Part shown: one piece after another, positions 26,552 to 34,828 of the stretch
Layout: every line of letters begins with the position of its first letter
Position numbering within the stretch: the stretch's first letter is position 1
Source of the DNA: Hymenobacter oligotrophus
GTDB taxonomy: Bacteria; Bacteroidota; Bacteroidia; Cytophagales; Hymenobacteraceae
Assembly (NCBI RefSeq): GCF_003574965.1
Contig: NZ_CP032317.1
Coordinates: 1,302,001-1,366,000 of the forward strand
Direction: 5' to 3'
Length of the DNA: 64,000 bases
Translations under genes and position numbers: made by a program
Notes under the pieces: generated by a model
The model's input: the letters and a program-made list of their open reading frames with translations, nothing else
Database searches by the model: none
What the model was told of the DNA's origin: nothing

Positions 26552-27478
26552 ACCGGAACCGTCGTCAAATCCACTGGCTCGTGGTACGTGGTGCGCGACC
26601 ACGCCACGCTGAACCTGCACCGCTGCCGCCTGCGCGGGCGCTTCAAGCACAAGGGCCTGAAGGTGAGCAACCCCCTGGCCGTGGGCGATGTAGTGGAGTT
26701 TGAGACGGATGAAACCGGCGACGCGGGCACGGGCGTAATCGACCACATCGAGCCGCGCCGCAACTACATCATCCGGCGCTCGGTGCATAAATCGGAGCAC
26801 TCGCACATCGTGGCCGCCAACCTCGATCAGGCCATGCTGGTGGTTACGCTGGCCTCGCCGGCAACTTCCTTCGGGTTTATCGACCGGTTTCTGGTAACGG
26901 CCGAGGCTTACAGTATTCCGGCCACGCTGGTGTTCAACAAGGTGGATATTTACGACGAGGAGCTGCTCGACTACCTAGGGCAAGTGCAGAAGATGTACGA
27001 GCGCACCGGCTACCCCACCCTGCGCAGCTCGGCCCACACGGGCGAGGGCGTAGCGGCTATCGATGCGCTGCTCGAGGGCAAAACCACGCTGCTTTCGGGC
27101 CACTCCGGCGTGGGCAAAAGCACGCTCATCAATGCCTTGGTGCCCGACCTCGACCTGAAAACCGCCGAAATCAGCGAGTACTCCGACAAAGGCAAGCACA
27201 CCACCACTTTTGCCGAAATGCTAGAGGTGCGCCCCGGCACCTACCTCATTGATACGCCCGGCATAAAGGAGCTGGGCCTGGTGGATATGAAGCAGGGAGA
27301 GCTGGCGCACTATTTCCCCGAGATGCGCGAGCGGCTAAACCAGTGCCGCTACCACAATTGTCGGCATTTGGAGGAGCCGGGCTGCGCCGTGCGCGAAGCC
27401 GTGGAGAAGGGCAAAATTGCCTTTCCGCGCTACGACAGCTACCTAAGCATGATGGCCGACGAGGACAACCGCCACTAA
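26549..27478 (+). CDS. rsgA: Small-subunit-dependent GTPase RsgA
   Basis: The 309-residue circularly permuted GTPase has an N-terminal OB fold (residues 1-70), then G4 FNKVD, G5 SAHTGEG, G1 GHSGVGKST and G3 DTPGIKEL in permuted order. A C-terminal zinc site follows (CRYHNCRH with CAV). RsgA acts in late 30S maturation. The inverted repeat upstream ends at its ATG and might affect translation start. The next gene begins 80 bp downstream. Confidence 0.95.
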   Translation: MTGTVVKSTGSWYVVRDHATLNLHRCRLRGRFKHKGLKVSNPLAVGDVVEFETDETGDAGTGVIDHIEPRRNYIIRRSVHKSEHSHIVAANLDQAMLVVTLASPATSFGFIDRFLVTAEAYSIPATLVFNKVDIYDEELLDYLGQVQKMYERTGYPTLRSSAHTGEGVAAIDALLEGKTTLLSGHSGVGKSTLINALVPDLDLKTAEISEYSDKGKHTTTFAEMLEVRPGTYLIDTPGIKELGLVDMKQGELAHYFPEMRERLNQCRYHNCRHLEEPGCAVREAVEKGKIAFPRYDSYLSMMADEDNRH

Positions 27479-27558
27479 ACCACTGGCTGCTCACAACTTA
27501 AGTGGGCTTGGGCGCGAATACGGAAGCGGCACCTCCCACGCCGCCAACCCGCGCCCCC

Positions 27559-28452
27559 ATGAAGGAAAACCTTGCTTTCGTTGGCCTAGGTCATATGGGC
27601 CAAGCCATGGCCACCAACCTGTTGCTGGCCGGCTATCCGCTTACCCTCTACAACCGCACCCCCGGCCGGGCAGCCAACCTCGAAGAGCGCGGCGCCCGCA
27701 TGGCCGACTCGCCGGCCGATGCCGTGCGCAATGCGCAGGTAGTGTTTACCATGCTCACCGACGACGAAGCACTGGAAGAGCTGACCACCGGGCCCGACGG
27801 CATTCTAGAGGGCCTGCAAGCGGGTGCCATTCATGTATCGTGCAGCACAGTGGCGCCTGGTACCAACGCCCGGCTGGCCCAGGCCCATGAGGAAAAAGGC
27901 TCGCAGCTGGTGGCAGCGCCGGTGTTCGGCAAACCCATTGTGGCGGCCACCGGCCAGCTGTGGGTGTGCCTATCGGGCCCGGCCGAGGCCAAAGCGCGCA
28001 TTGCCCCCTTGCTGCTGCCGCTCAGCCAGGGCACCTTCGACCTAGGCGACGAGGTGGGCGCGGCCAACGTGGTGAAGCTATGCGGCAATTTTATGCTGGG
28101 CGCCGCCATCGAGGCCATGGCCGAAGCGTTTACGCTGGCCGAAAAGTGCGGCGTAAGCCGCGAGCAGGTGTACGAAATCATGACTACCTCGCTGTTCGAC
28201 AGCCCGGCCTACCGCAGCTACGGCCGCATGATTGCCGACGAAGACTACAAGCCAGCCGGTGCAGCGCCTTTTTTGCTGCAGAAAGATTTGCGCCTGACCC
28301 TGGCCGAAGCGCGCGAGCACAAAGTGCCCATGCCCGTGGCCAACATCGTGCTCGACCACCTCACGGCCACCGTGGCCCGCCACACCTCCGCCGACGAAGA
28401 CTGGACCTCGTTTGCGCGCCGCGTTTCGGAAAGTGCCGGGCTTATTCGCTAA
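27559..28452 (+). CDS. NAD(P)-dependent beta-hydroxyacid dehydrogenase
   Basis: The 297-residue protein has the Rossmann start FVGLGHMGQAMATNLL, the family signature VSCSTVAPG, AAPVFGKPIVAATGQLWV and the catalytic Lys in NVVKLCGNFMLG. It belongs to the 3-hydroxyisobutyrate dehydrogenase / tartronate semialdehyde reductase / GLYR1 family. The substrate cannot be fixed; many relatives reduce succinic semialdehyde or glyoxylate. The ATG at 27559 is chosen because the nucleotide fold starts there. It ends 1 bp into a hairpin whose arms carry CCTAGG. Confidence 0.88.
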   Translation: MKENLAFVGLGHMGQAMATNLLLAGYPLTLYNRTPGRAANLEERGARMADSPADAVRNAQVVFTMLTDDEALEELTTGPDGILEGLQAGAIHVSCSTVAPGTNARLAQAHEEKGSQLVAAPVFGKPIVAATGQLWVCLSGPAEAKARIAPLLLPLSQGTFDLGDEVGAANVVKLCGNFMLGAAIEAMAEAFTLAEKCGVSREQVYEIMTTSLFDSPAYRSYGRMIADEDYKPAGAAPFLLQKDLRLTLAEAREHKVPMPVANIVLDHLTATVARHTSADEDWTSFARRVSESAGLIR

Positions 28453-28490
28453 GCCCTAGGTGCCCGGCTACGGCCAGGCACCTAGGGCTT
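28451..28490. terminator. Convergent hairpin with CCTAGG arms
   Basis: AAGCCCTAGGTGCC (28451-28464) is the perfect reverse complement of 28477-28490, with a 12-nt loop. It lies between converging genes and probably terminates both. Each arm carries one copy of the iterated word. Confidence 0.65.
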
Positions 28491-28518
28491 GATTTGGACT
28501 AATACGCCTGATGGCAGC

Positions 28519-29139
28519 CTACTCTTGCGGCGGCAGCAACACTTTATCGATCAAGTGGATTACGCCGTTGCTCGACACCACATCGGGCGTGCTTACACTG
28601 GCCCCGTTGACGGTGATTTTGCCGCCTTGCACGCCAATTTTAATTTTCTGACCATTCATGGTGGTGAGTTCCTGCCCGTCGCGCAAGTCCATAGCCAACA
28701 AGCGGCTCTGGATGACGTGGTACTTCACCAGCCCGGTCAGGTTTTCTTTGCTCTCAGGTTTCAGCAACCCGGCCATGGCACCAAAGGGCAACTTGTTGAA
28801 GGCCGCGTTGGTGGGCGCAAACACCGTGTAAGGGCCTTCGCCGCCTAGGTTGCTGGCCAGGTCAGTTTGCTTGGCAGCCTGCAGCAGTTGGCTGAGGTCG
28901 GGCGCGGCGGCCACGTTTTGGGCAATGGTTTTGTCGGGGGTGAGCGAGGCATTGCCCACCATTACTCCGGTGGTTTTGCCCATGCGCGCCGAGTCGGTGC
29001 TGGCGTTCGGGTCGTAGCGCGTGGTGTCGGCGGCCGCGGCTTCTTCGGCGCCGGCCGGGCCAGTGGTTTCGGTGGGGCCCGAGTTGCAGGCGGTAAGCAG
29101 TGCCAGCAGGCCGGCCACGGGTAAAAGGCGTTGGTACAT
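28519..29139 (-). CDS. Fasciclin-domain lipoprotein
   Basis: The 206-residue protein has a lipoprotein signal with lipobox LTAC near residue 18, a linker rich in small and acidic residues, and one FAS1 domain. The domain shows the conserved start and H1 box (EGPYTVFAPTNAAFNKLP), KYHVIQSRL and the ending NGVIHLIDKVLLP. FAS1 domains mediate adhesion or ligand binding at the cell surface; the partner is unknown. The ATG at 29139 opens the lipoprotein signal; the frame to 29202 crosses the -7 element at 29164-29171. Confidence 0.88.
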   Translation of the reverse strand: MYQRLLPVAGLLALLTACNSGPTETTGPAGAEEAAAADTTRYDPNASTDSARMGKTTGVMVGNASLTPDKTIAQNVAAAPDLSQLLQAAKQTDLASNLGGEGPYTVFAPTNAAFNKLPFGAMAGLLKPESKENLTGLVKYHVIQSRLLAMDLRDGQELTTMNGQKIKIGVQGGKITVNGASVSTPDVVSSNGVIHLIDKVLLPPQE

Positions 29140-29163
29140 GCGGTGAGGTAGCGTTGAGTTTGG

Positions 29164-29171
29164 CAAAAGTA
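29164..29171 (-). promoter_or_regulatory. -7 element for the fasciclin gene
   Basis: CAAAAGTA on the plus strand reads TACTTTTG on the minus strand, 24 nt before the ATG at 29139. Confidence 0.55.
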
Positions 29172-29265
29172 CGTGCCGCCCGCGGGTACGGGTTGCCGGC
29201 ATCTAGGCCGAATCATTAGCCGCGGGCCGTTGTTTGAAGCCGGCACAAGGTTTTCTGCGAAAAGT

Positions 29266-29273
29266 TACCTTTG
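29266..29273 (+). promoter_or_regulatory. -7 element for the cyclophilin gene
   Basis: TACCTTTG lies 47 nt before the ATG at 29321, divergent from the fasciclin promoter. Confidence 0.5.
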
Positions 29274-29320
29274 CGGCCTTACCATTGGCCTTCGGGCCCG
29301 GTTTATCGTAAACGCACCCC

Positions 29321-29779
29321 ATGAAAACAGCCGAAATCCACACCAACAAGGGCGTGATGAAGGTCGAGTTCTTCGAGCAAGACGCCCCCAACACGGTTAA
29401 AAACTTCACCGACTTGGCTAAGCAAGGCTACTACGACGGCCTGAAATTTCACCGCGTAATTCCCAACTTCGTAATCCAGGGCGGCTGCCCCAACACCCGC
29501 GAGGGCGCCAAGGGCGTACCCGGCACCGGCGGCCCCGGCTACAAAATTGCCTGCGAAACCTCGGGCGGCAACCAGCGCCACGACCGCGGTATTCTGAGCA
29601 TGGCCCACGCCGGCCGCAACACCGGCGGCTCGCAGTTCTTCATCTGCCACTCGCGCGACAACACCGCCCACCTCGACCGCCAGCACACCGTGTTCGGCAA
29701 AGTGGTGGAAGGCCTGGAGGTTATCGACCAGATTAAGGCCAACGACTCGATCGACAAAATCGTGGTGAACGAAGAATAA
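29321..29779 (+). CDS. Cyclophilin-type peptidyl-prolyl isomerase
   Basis: The 152-residue protein is a single cytoplasmic-type cyclophilin domain with no signal peptide. Catalytic-site elements are [13 protein letters not shown] (Arg, Phe and Gln of the active site), [10 protein letters not shown] and [15 protein letters not shown]. It catalyses cis-trans isomerisation of Xaa-Pro bonds during folding. It has its own -7 element and ends at a G+C-rich hairpin. Confidence 0.94.
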   Translation: MKTAEIHTNKGVMKVEFFEQDAPNTVKNFTDLAKQGYYDGLKFHRVIPNFVIQGGCPNTREGAKGVPGTGGPGYKIACETSGGNQRHDRGILSMAHAGRNTGGSQFFICHSRDNTAHLDRQHTVFGKVVEGLEVIDQIKANDSIDKIVVNEE

Positions 29780-29811
29780 GCTTCGGAGCACTTAACTGCC
29801 CAAAAACGACC

Positions 29812-29839
29812 GGGGCCGGCTGCACATGCAGCCGGCCCC
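29812..29839 (+). terminator. Hairpin after the cyclophilin gene
   Basis: GGGGCCGGCTGCA pairs perfectly with TGCAGCCGGCCCC around a 2-nt loop. It lacks a clear T-run. Confidence 0.55.
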
Positions 29840-29873
29840 GTGTTGCAATAGGGTGTTCGGAGACGAGAAGAAG

Positions 29874-30062
29874 CTATTTTTTGCTGAACCAGCTGCTTTT
29901 GTTAGCGCGGTACGCTTTGTAGTAAGGCCGGTGCGTGTACCGCTGGCCTTTCGCTTTGGCCCGCGTGAAGGGCGTATCGGCTGTGGCGGCTGGGGCGCTG
30001 CCCAGCAGCGTAACTACCACCAACATAAACGAGGCAAAACGAGCGGCAACAGCAGTGTTCAT
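29874..30062 (-). CDS. Small secreted basic, Tyr-rich protein
   Basis: The 62-residue protein has a signal peptide (FMLVVVTLLGSAPAATA) and a mature part of about 34 residues rich in Lys, Arg and Tyr (KAKGQRYTHRPYYKAYRANK), ending WFSKK. The longer frame to 30365 is open by chance; the ATG at 30062 begins a credible signal. I do not recognise the family. The stop is 34 bp after the cyclophilin hairpin on the opposite strand. A surface or nucleic-acid-binding role is only a guess from charge. Confidence 0.5.
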   Translation of the reverse strand: MNTAVAARFASFMLVVVTLLGSAPAATADTPFTRAKAKGQRYTHRPYYKAYRANKSSWFSKK

Positions 30063-30247
30063 CAGAAGTGGTGTTTGGGTAGGTGTGCGCAGAAGTGCTT
30101 GTTCCGCAGCGGCTTTGCGAGGCGGCAACAGCACAAAGTAACGGCGCCCCCGGGCCGCCCGGCCAGGCATTTGGGCCAACTCGGCGTTTGGCTGTGCCAA
30201 CATGTGGTTTTGCTTTGTTGGCGAGGTCTTTCCACCCAACACCGCAC

Positions 30248-30276
30248 AAAAAGGCCCGAGGCTGGATGCCTCGGGC
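30248..30276 (-). terminator. Terminator after the MoxR-like gene
   Basis: On the minus strand, GCCCGAGGC pairs with GCCTCGGGC around a 5-nt loop, followed by TTTTT. It lies 25 bp past the stop at 30301. Confidence 0.8.
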
Positions 30277-30300
30277 TTGTTCATTTCTGCTAGATAGGGC

Positions 30301-31833
30301 CTAGCGCCGGCGGCGCTTGCGCGAGCCAAAGTCCTCTTCGTCCTCGTCATCGTCATCGGAGCCAAAGCTCGGCATCGTGAACATGGAGGAAAACAGATCT
30401 TTAAACTGAGTGCCGGCCGTGAGGCGGTTGCGCGAAATCAGGCTCATCTCGGCCATGCCGTGCAAGGCAAACTCCATCCAGAAATACGGATCGGCCTCAA
30501 ACAGCTCGGCCGGTACGCTTTGCTTGGCCAGGTCGTGCAGGCCGGGCACGGCCTCGAGAGCAGTGCGGTAATCGGCTTCGGAGGCGTCGTGCAGCACATC
30601 CACGGTGTGGGCACCAAACCAATCCTGCACGGGCTTGTACGCGTTGGGCTTGTCTTTCTGCTTTTTCACCTTCTCGGGGTCGGGGAAGTACTGCAGAAAC
30701 TGCGTGCGCAGGGCTTTGCCCATCAGCTTTTCGGCCACAATGCCGGCTCCCTCCTGCTCGCCTTCGTACACCAGCTCCACCTTGCCGGTAATGGCCGGCA
30801 CGGCCGCCAGAAAATCGGCTACCCGAATCCGCGTCGTGTCTTCGTTGTTGATGAGGGCGCGGCGCTCGGCAGCCGCTACCACTTGCTCGTAGGCCGAAAT
30901 GGTGAGGCGCGCCGACACGCCCGATTTGGCATCGACGTACTCCGAGCCGCGGGCCTCGATGGCCACCTGCTCTACCAAATCCAGCACCACCTCGTTGCCG
31001 ACCACGCGCTCCTGCTGCTCGGGCCGCAGGCGGGCTTCCTGACGGGTAATGCGCTTGCCGATTTCGATGGTTTTGGGGTAGTGCGTGATAATCTGGGCGT
31101 CGATGCGGTCCTTGAGCGGCGTTACGATGGAGCCGCGGTTGGTGTAGTCTTCGGGGTTGGCCGTGAAAACGAACTGAATATCGAGCGGCAACCGCACTTT
31201 GAAGCCCCGAATCTGGATGTCGCCTTCCTGCAAAATGTTGAACAGCGCCACCTGAATGCGGGCCTGCAAATCGGGCAGCTCGTTGATAACAAATATGCCG
31301 CGGTGGGCCCTGGGTATCAGACCGAAGTGAATCACGCGCTCATCCGAATAGGGCAGCTTGAGGGTAGCGGCTTTAATCGGGTCGGCGTCGCCGATGAGGT
31401 CGGCTACCGACACGTCGGGCGTAGCTAGCTTTTCGGTGTAACGCTCGGCGCGGTGCACCCAGGCAATGGGCGTGTCGTCGCCGCACTCGGCTACCAGGTC
31501 GCGGGCGTGGCGCGAAAGCGGCTGCAGCGGGTCGTCGTTCAGCTCCGAGCCTTCTACCACCGGCATGTACTCGTCGAGCAGCTCTACCAGTTGGCGGGCA
31601 ATGCGGGTTTTTGCCTGGCCGCGCAGGCCCAACAGGTTGATGTGGTGCAGGCTCAGGATGGCGCGCTGCAAGTCGGGAATAACCGTTTCCTCGTAGCCGT
31701 GGATGCCGGGGAAAGCGTTTTCGCGCCGGCGGAGTTTCTGGATGAGATTATCGCGCAATTCCTCGCGCACGGAGCGCGACCGATACCCCGCGGCTTTAAG
31801 CTGACCGAGGGTGCTGATTTGTTCGTGGTTCAT
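30301..31833 (-). CDS. MoxR / magnesium-chelatase-like AAA+ ATPase
   Basis: The 510-residue protein has Walker A GLRGQAKT at 69-76 and a Walker B in which the usual Asp-Glu is Asn-Glu (GIFVINELPDL). The sensor region FVFTANPEDYTNRGS and LTPLKDR-type element (VTPLKDRIDAQ) identify the MoxR/BchI clade. A long C-terminal region ends in an acidic run and a basic tail (KRRRR). Such ATPases act with VWA proteins to remodel or load cofactors into partners; the matching VWA gene is at 35512-36615. The ATG at 31833 (MNHEQISTLGQL) is preferred over one at 31860. Confidence 0.8.
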   Translation of the reverse strand: MNHEQISTLGQLKAAGYRSRSVREELRDNLIQKLRRRENAFPGIHGYEETVIPDLQRAILSLHHINLLGLRGQAKTRIARQLVELLDEYMPVVEGSELNDDPLQPLSRHARDLVAECGDDTPIAWVHRAERYTEKLATPDVSVADLIGDADPIKAATLKLPYSDERVIHFGLIPRAHRGIFVINELPDLQARIQVALFNILQEGDIQIRGFKVRLPLDIQFVFTANPEDYTNRGSIVTPLKDRIDAQIITHYPKTIEIGKRITRQEARLRPEQQERVVGNEVVLDLVEQVAIEARGSEYVDAKSGVSARLTISAYEQVVAAAERRALINNEDTTRIRVADFLAAVPAITGKVELVYEGEQEGAGIVAEKLMGKALRTQFLQYFPDPEKVKKQKDKPNAYKPVQDWFGAHTVDVLHDASEADYRTALEAVPGLHDLAKQSVPAELFEADPYFWMEFALHGMAEMSLISRNRLTAGTQFKDLFSSMFTMPSFGSDDDDEDEEDFGSRKRRRR

Positions 31834-31884
31834 CAGGTAGTGCGGAATGGGTGGGCACATGCCCCCGGGCTCTTAACCGCGAGG

Positions 31885-31914
31885 TGCGCACCTAGGTTCG
31901 AACCTAGGTGCGCA
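31885..31914. repeat. 30-bp perfect palindrome with two CCTAGG
   Basis: TGCGCACCTAGGTTC is followed directly by its exact reverse complement, so there is no loop. Copies of CCTAGG start at 31891 and 31903. Confidence 0.85.
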
Positions 31915-31969
31915 GTTTACGCAAACGACAGATGGGCGGGCAAAGGGGCGCGGTGCCGCCAGCCCTTTG

Positions 31970-32018
31970 GCGGCTTGTTACCTAGGGCCGAGCAAGGGCC
32001 GCCCTAGGTAAGCCGCCA
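31970..32018. repeat. Inverted repeat with paired CCTAGG
   Basis: TTACCTAGGGC (31978-31988) is the exact reverse complement of 32001-32011. With two extra bases on one side, the arms extend through GGCGGCTT and AAGCCGCC. Confidence 0.75.
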
Positions 32019-32142
32019 TTCAGAGCGAAGCGGCCTATATCAGAACGCCCTACGCTGCTTAATGTAAGCTCAACGCATTTACATTCAGATACTTGCTCAA
32101 ACATCACATGATTATGCTAGTGCATTGAGTGCAAGACAAAAT

Positions 32143-32150
32143 TACTTTTG
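32143..32150 (+). promoter_or_regulatory. -7 element for the cytochrome c gene
   Basis: TACTTTTG lies 27 nt before the ATG at 32178. It overlaps an in-frame TTG at 32148, which argues against that start. Confidence 0.55.
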
Positions 32151-32177
32151 TCACACTCTCTCAACAGCACTGCAATC

Positions 32178-33152
32178 ATGAAAAAAGTCCTCAAATTCAT
32201 CGGCCTAGGCCTGGCAGCGGTATTCTTCGTGGCCATATGTGCCGCTGCCTACGTGCAGGTGCGCGGTATTCCGAGCTACGATAAGCCCCAAGTGGCCGCC
32301 CAACACATTGCCGTTACGCCGGTGCGCCTGGCGCAGGGCCAGAAAATCGTAAGCGCCATGTGCGCCGACTGCCACCTCGACCGCAGCACCGGTGCGTTGT
32401 CGGGCAAGCTGATGAACGACTTGCCGCCCGAATTCGGCCGCTTGTACTCGGCCAACATCACCCAAGACAAAGCCAACGGCATCGGCACCTGGACCGACGA
32501 AGAAATTGTGGGCCTGCTGCGCACCGGTATTGGCCGCGACGGGCGCTTCCGCATCGTAATGCCCAATTTCGTGCACATGTCCGACGAGGACGTGGCCAGC
32601 GTGGTGGCTTTTTTGCGCTCAAATGACCGCTTGGTAGCCGCCAACGCCACGCCCACCCACGCGCAGGAGCCGTCCTTCCTGGCCAAGACACTGGTACACA
32701 CCGTGATGAAACCCACGCCCATGCCCACCAGTGCGGTGGTGGCCCCACCCGCTACCGATGCCGTGGCCTACGGCCGTTACCTCGTACTGGGGCGCTACAA
32801 GTGCTACGACTGCCACAGCAAGGACTTCAAGACCAACAACGCCCTCGAGCCCGAAAAGTCGGAAGGCTACCTAGGCGGCGGCACGCACATGCTGACGCCC
32901 GAGGGCACCGACATCGTGACGCGCAACATCACCGCCGACCCCGAAACCGGCATCGGCGACTGGACGGAGGCGCAGTTTGTGGAAGCCGTGCGCTTTGGCC
33001 AATCGCCCAACGGGCCCCTCAAGCTGCCCATGCCCAAATTTACGCTCATGGATGAGACGGAGGCCAAGGCCATTTATGCCTACCTCCGCACCCTTCCTGT
33101 AATCAAAAACGCCACGCCCGAAGACGGCGGCGGTGCCGTGGCTGCGCGTTAG
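32178..33152 (+). CDS. Membrane-anchored di-heme cytochrome c
   Basis: The 324-residue protein has an N-terminal membrane segment (IGLGLAAVFFVAICAAAYV) and two cytochrome c domains. Heme motifs are Cys62-x-x-Cys65-His66 (CADCH) and Cys209-x-x-Cys212-His213 (CYDCH). Likely axial Met ligands lie in MPNFVHM and LPMPKFTLM. It is exported and probably passes electrons in the periplasm. The domain pair resembles the cytochrome subunits of alcohol/gluconate dehydrogenases, but no dehydrogenase is nearby. It ends at a strong terminator. It and the two TlpA genes stand between the MoxR-like gene and its VWA partner. Confidence 0.88.
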   Translation: MKKVLKFIGLGLAAVFFVAICAAAYVQVRGIPSYDKPQVAAQHIAVTPVRLAQGQKIVSAMCADCHLDRSTGALSGKLMNDLPPEFGRLYSANITQDKANGIGTWTDEEIVGLLRTGIGRDGRFRIVMPNFVHMSDEDVASVVAFLRSNDRLVAANATPTHAQEPSFLAKTLVHTVMKPTPMPTSAVVAPPATDAVAYGRYLVLGRYKCYDCHSKDFKTNNALEPEKSEGYLGGGTHMLTPEGTDIVTRNITADPETGIGDWTEAQFVEAVRFGQSPNGPLKLPMPKFTLMDETEAKAIYAYLRTLPVIKNATPEDGGGAVAAR

Positions 33153-33170
33153 GGAAAACCCATGCCCGGC

Positions 33171-33205
33171 AAAAAAACGGCCGCCCTGTTGGGCGGCCGT
33201 TTTGC
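33171..33205. terminator. Terminator after the cytochrome c gene
   Basis: AACGGCCGCCC pairs perfectly with GGGCGGCCGTT around TGTT, with an A-run before and TTT after. Confidence 0.85.
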
Positions 33206-33243
33206 GTTGGTGGCCCTAGGTACACCAAGCACATTGAGTTCAA

Positions 33244-34740
33244 CTATTTAACAGGCAGGCTGTTGGTCAAAGCCTGCTCCAATGCCTCGATAATATTCTC
33301 CCCGGACGATGGGCGCGGGGCAACGCTTTTCCAAATGTGCCCGTCGCGGCCAATAATCCAGTAGCTTGGGTAGCTGCTAACTCCGTAGCGGGCAGCCACG
33401 CCGGAACCGCTTGGGTCGAGTAGGTGCACGCTGGTTGGTCCCATAAGCGCGTGACGCGTCAACGCCTTTCGCCAATCCTCGGGGCGCTTATCGACGGAGA
33501 CGTATAGGAAAATCACGTCTCGGCCGGCAAAATGCCGTTTGAGCTGCGCCGACGCAGGCGCCTCAGCCACGCATGGCGCGCAACTGCTGTACCAAAAATC
33601 AAGGTACACCACTTTGCCGCGGAAGTCGTGCAGGGCGACTGGCTTACCGGCGGCATCGAGCAAGCTGAACAACGGGGCCGGGCTGCCCCGTTGCAGGGGT
33701 GCCATTGTGAGCCAAGCCCGGCGCACTTGCCGTGCGGCCGCGGAGTCTTGGTTGTGTGCCCAAAAGGCTGGCAGTACTGCCCGCACTGCCGCCCGGCTGG
33801 TTTCGGGGAAACGGTACAGTTGGCTACTTAACATGACGCCCATGATTTGGTCGCGCGCCGGAGTATTGCCAAAGTCAGCAGTCGCCTGGGCTTGCAATTG
33901 CTCGCCTAGGCCCGCCGCGTTGGCCAACACGCCACCGGGAGGCAGCAACCGCGCACTCGGATACACTTCAAACAGGTCGGCCGTAGCTTGCAGCAGTGCC
34001 AGGTTTCCGTGCCGGAGGTTTAGCTCGGCCAACGGCAGCGAAGCCAGGACATCCCAAAAGTTGCGGGGCAGTACCGGTTCTTGGTTGGTGGTTTGCTTTA
34101 ACCGACTGACGTACCGCAACAGAGAAACGGCGCGCTGAAAGTCGAGCACCAACCGCCGCGACTGCACAAAAGCCGTAGGTAAGCTCGGATAGGCAGCTAG
34201 CAAAGCTAATTGTTGCCGGTGCCGGGCCTCAACAAGCATCTGAAACTCGGTTGGGCGTGAGCTACCGTACAGCTTCTCGGGCAAGGAGTCCCAATTGGTA
34301 TCGAAGCGCCGATGTGCCTGCACCAAGTAGTTGTTGGCCGCGCTACCGCGCCCCGAAAAATGCAAGGTTTGCCAAAAGTGCGGTTTGTTTGCTGTTAGAA
34401 AAACCGAGTCGCCGGGGCTGAGAAAGACCGTGATAAAGCCCGCCGGGCCGGCGTACTGCCCGTCGGTGGCTGCCGTAAGCCCATCGAGCACAAGCCTGAA
34501 CCGGCCGGCCGAGTCTACACGAGTACGAGCTATAGCGCGCCGGCTCAAGGCTTCCGTGCGGTGGTAGATTACCCGGACGGAATCGCCAGCGCGTACGTTG
34601 AGCAAGCGCCCGGCCAAGATAGCGCGCGTGGGCGGCGGAACTGAGGCCATAACCGCCGTACCCACTGGCTTGCTGGCAGTACAACCCGCAAGCCATGCGA
34701 GCCCAAGGCCTACTACGCAGCGTATCATCATCCGAAGCAT
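33244..34740 (-). CDS. TlpA-like thioredoxin lipoprotein with long N-terminal region
   Basis: The 498-residue protein has a lipoprotein signal (lipobox LAGC), a beta-rich N-terminal domain (about 40-140, DUF4369-like in appearance), a helical middle (about 140-350), and a C-terminal thioredoxin domain with Cys-Ala-Pro-Cys near residue 388 and cis-Pro in SSYPSYWI. TlpA/ResA proteins reduce periplasmic disulfides, often for cytochrome c maturation, which fits the cytochrome c gene converging on it. Its thioredoxin domain is clearly paralogous to that of the next gene (shared GKVVYLDFW, HLLDP and IIGRDG). Confidence 0.82.
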   Translation of the reverse strand: MLRMMIRCVVGLGLAWLAGCTASKPVGTAVMASVPPPTRAILAGRLLNVRAGDSVRVIYHRTEALSRRAIARTRVDSAGRFRLVLDGLTAATDGQYAGPAGFITVFLSPGDSVFLTANKPHFWQTLHFSGRGSAANNYLVQAHRRFDTNWDSLPEKLYGSSRPTEFQMLVEARHRQQLALLAAYPSLPTAFVQSRRLVLDFQRAVSLLRYVSRLKQTTNQEPVLPRNFWDVLASLPLAELNLRHGNLALLQATADLFEVYPSARLLPPGGVLANAAGLGEQLQAQATADFGNTPARDQIMGVMLSSQLYRFPETSRAAVRAVLPAFWAHNQDSAAARQVRRAWLTMAPLQRGSPAPLFSLLDAAGKPVALHDFRGKVVYLDFWYSSCAPCVAEAPASAQLKRHFAGRDVIFLYVSVDKRPEDWRKALTRHALMGPTSVHLLDPSGSGVAARYGVSSYPSYWIIGRDGHIWKSVAPRPSSGENIIEALEQALTNSLPVK

Positions 34741-34828
34741 AATGTTTTAGGACTTACATAATTCGGCGAAGCAACGAACCTAGGAAGCTAGAATTGCGCA
34801 AATCCTTTCTGTACAGGTTCGCCCAGAA

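Larger units (their letters stand above)
31834..32177. other. 344-bp divergent gap with CCTAGG palindromes
   Basis: It separates the MoxR-like gene and the cytochrome c gene. It holds a 30-bp perfect palindrome (31885-31914), a second inverted repeat (31970-32018), four CCTAGG copies and a promoter at 32143-32150. I see no gene in it. Confidence 0.7.

Noticed and set aside
31889-31912. GGTTCGAACC resembling a tRNA T-loop
   Set aside because: It is the centre of a 30-bp perfect palindrome. No acceptor, D or anticodon stem can be drawn around it.
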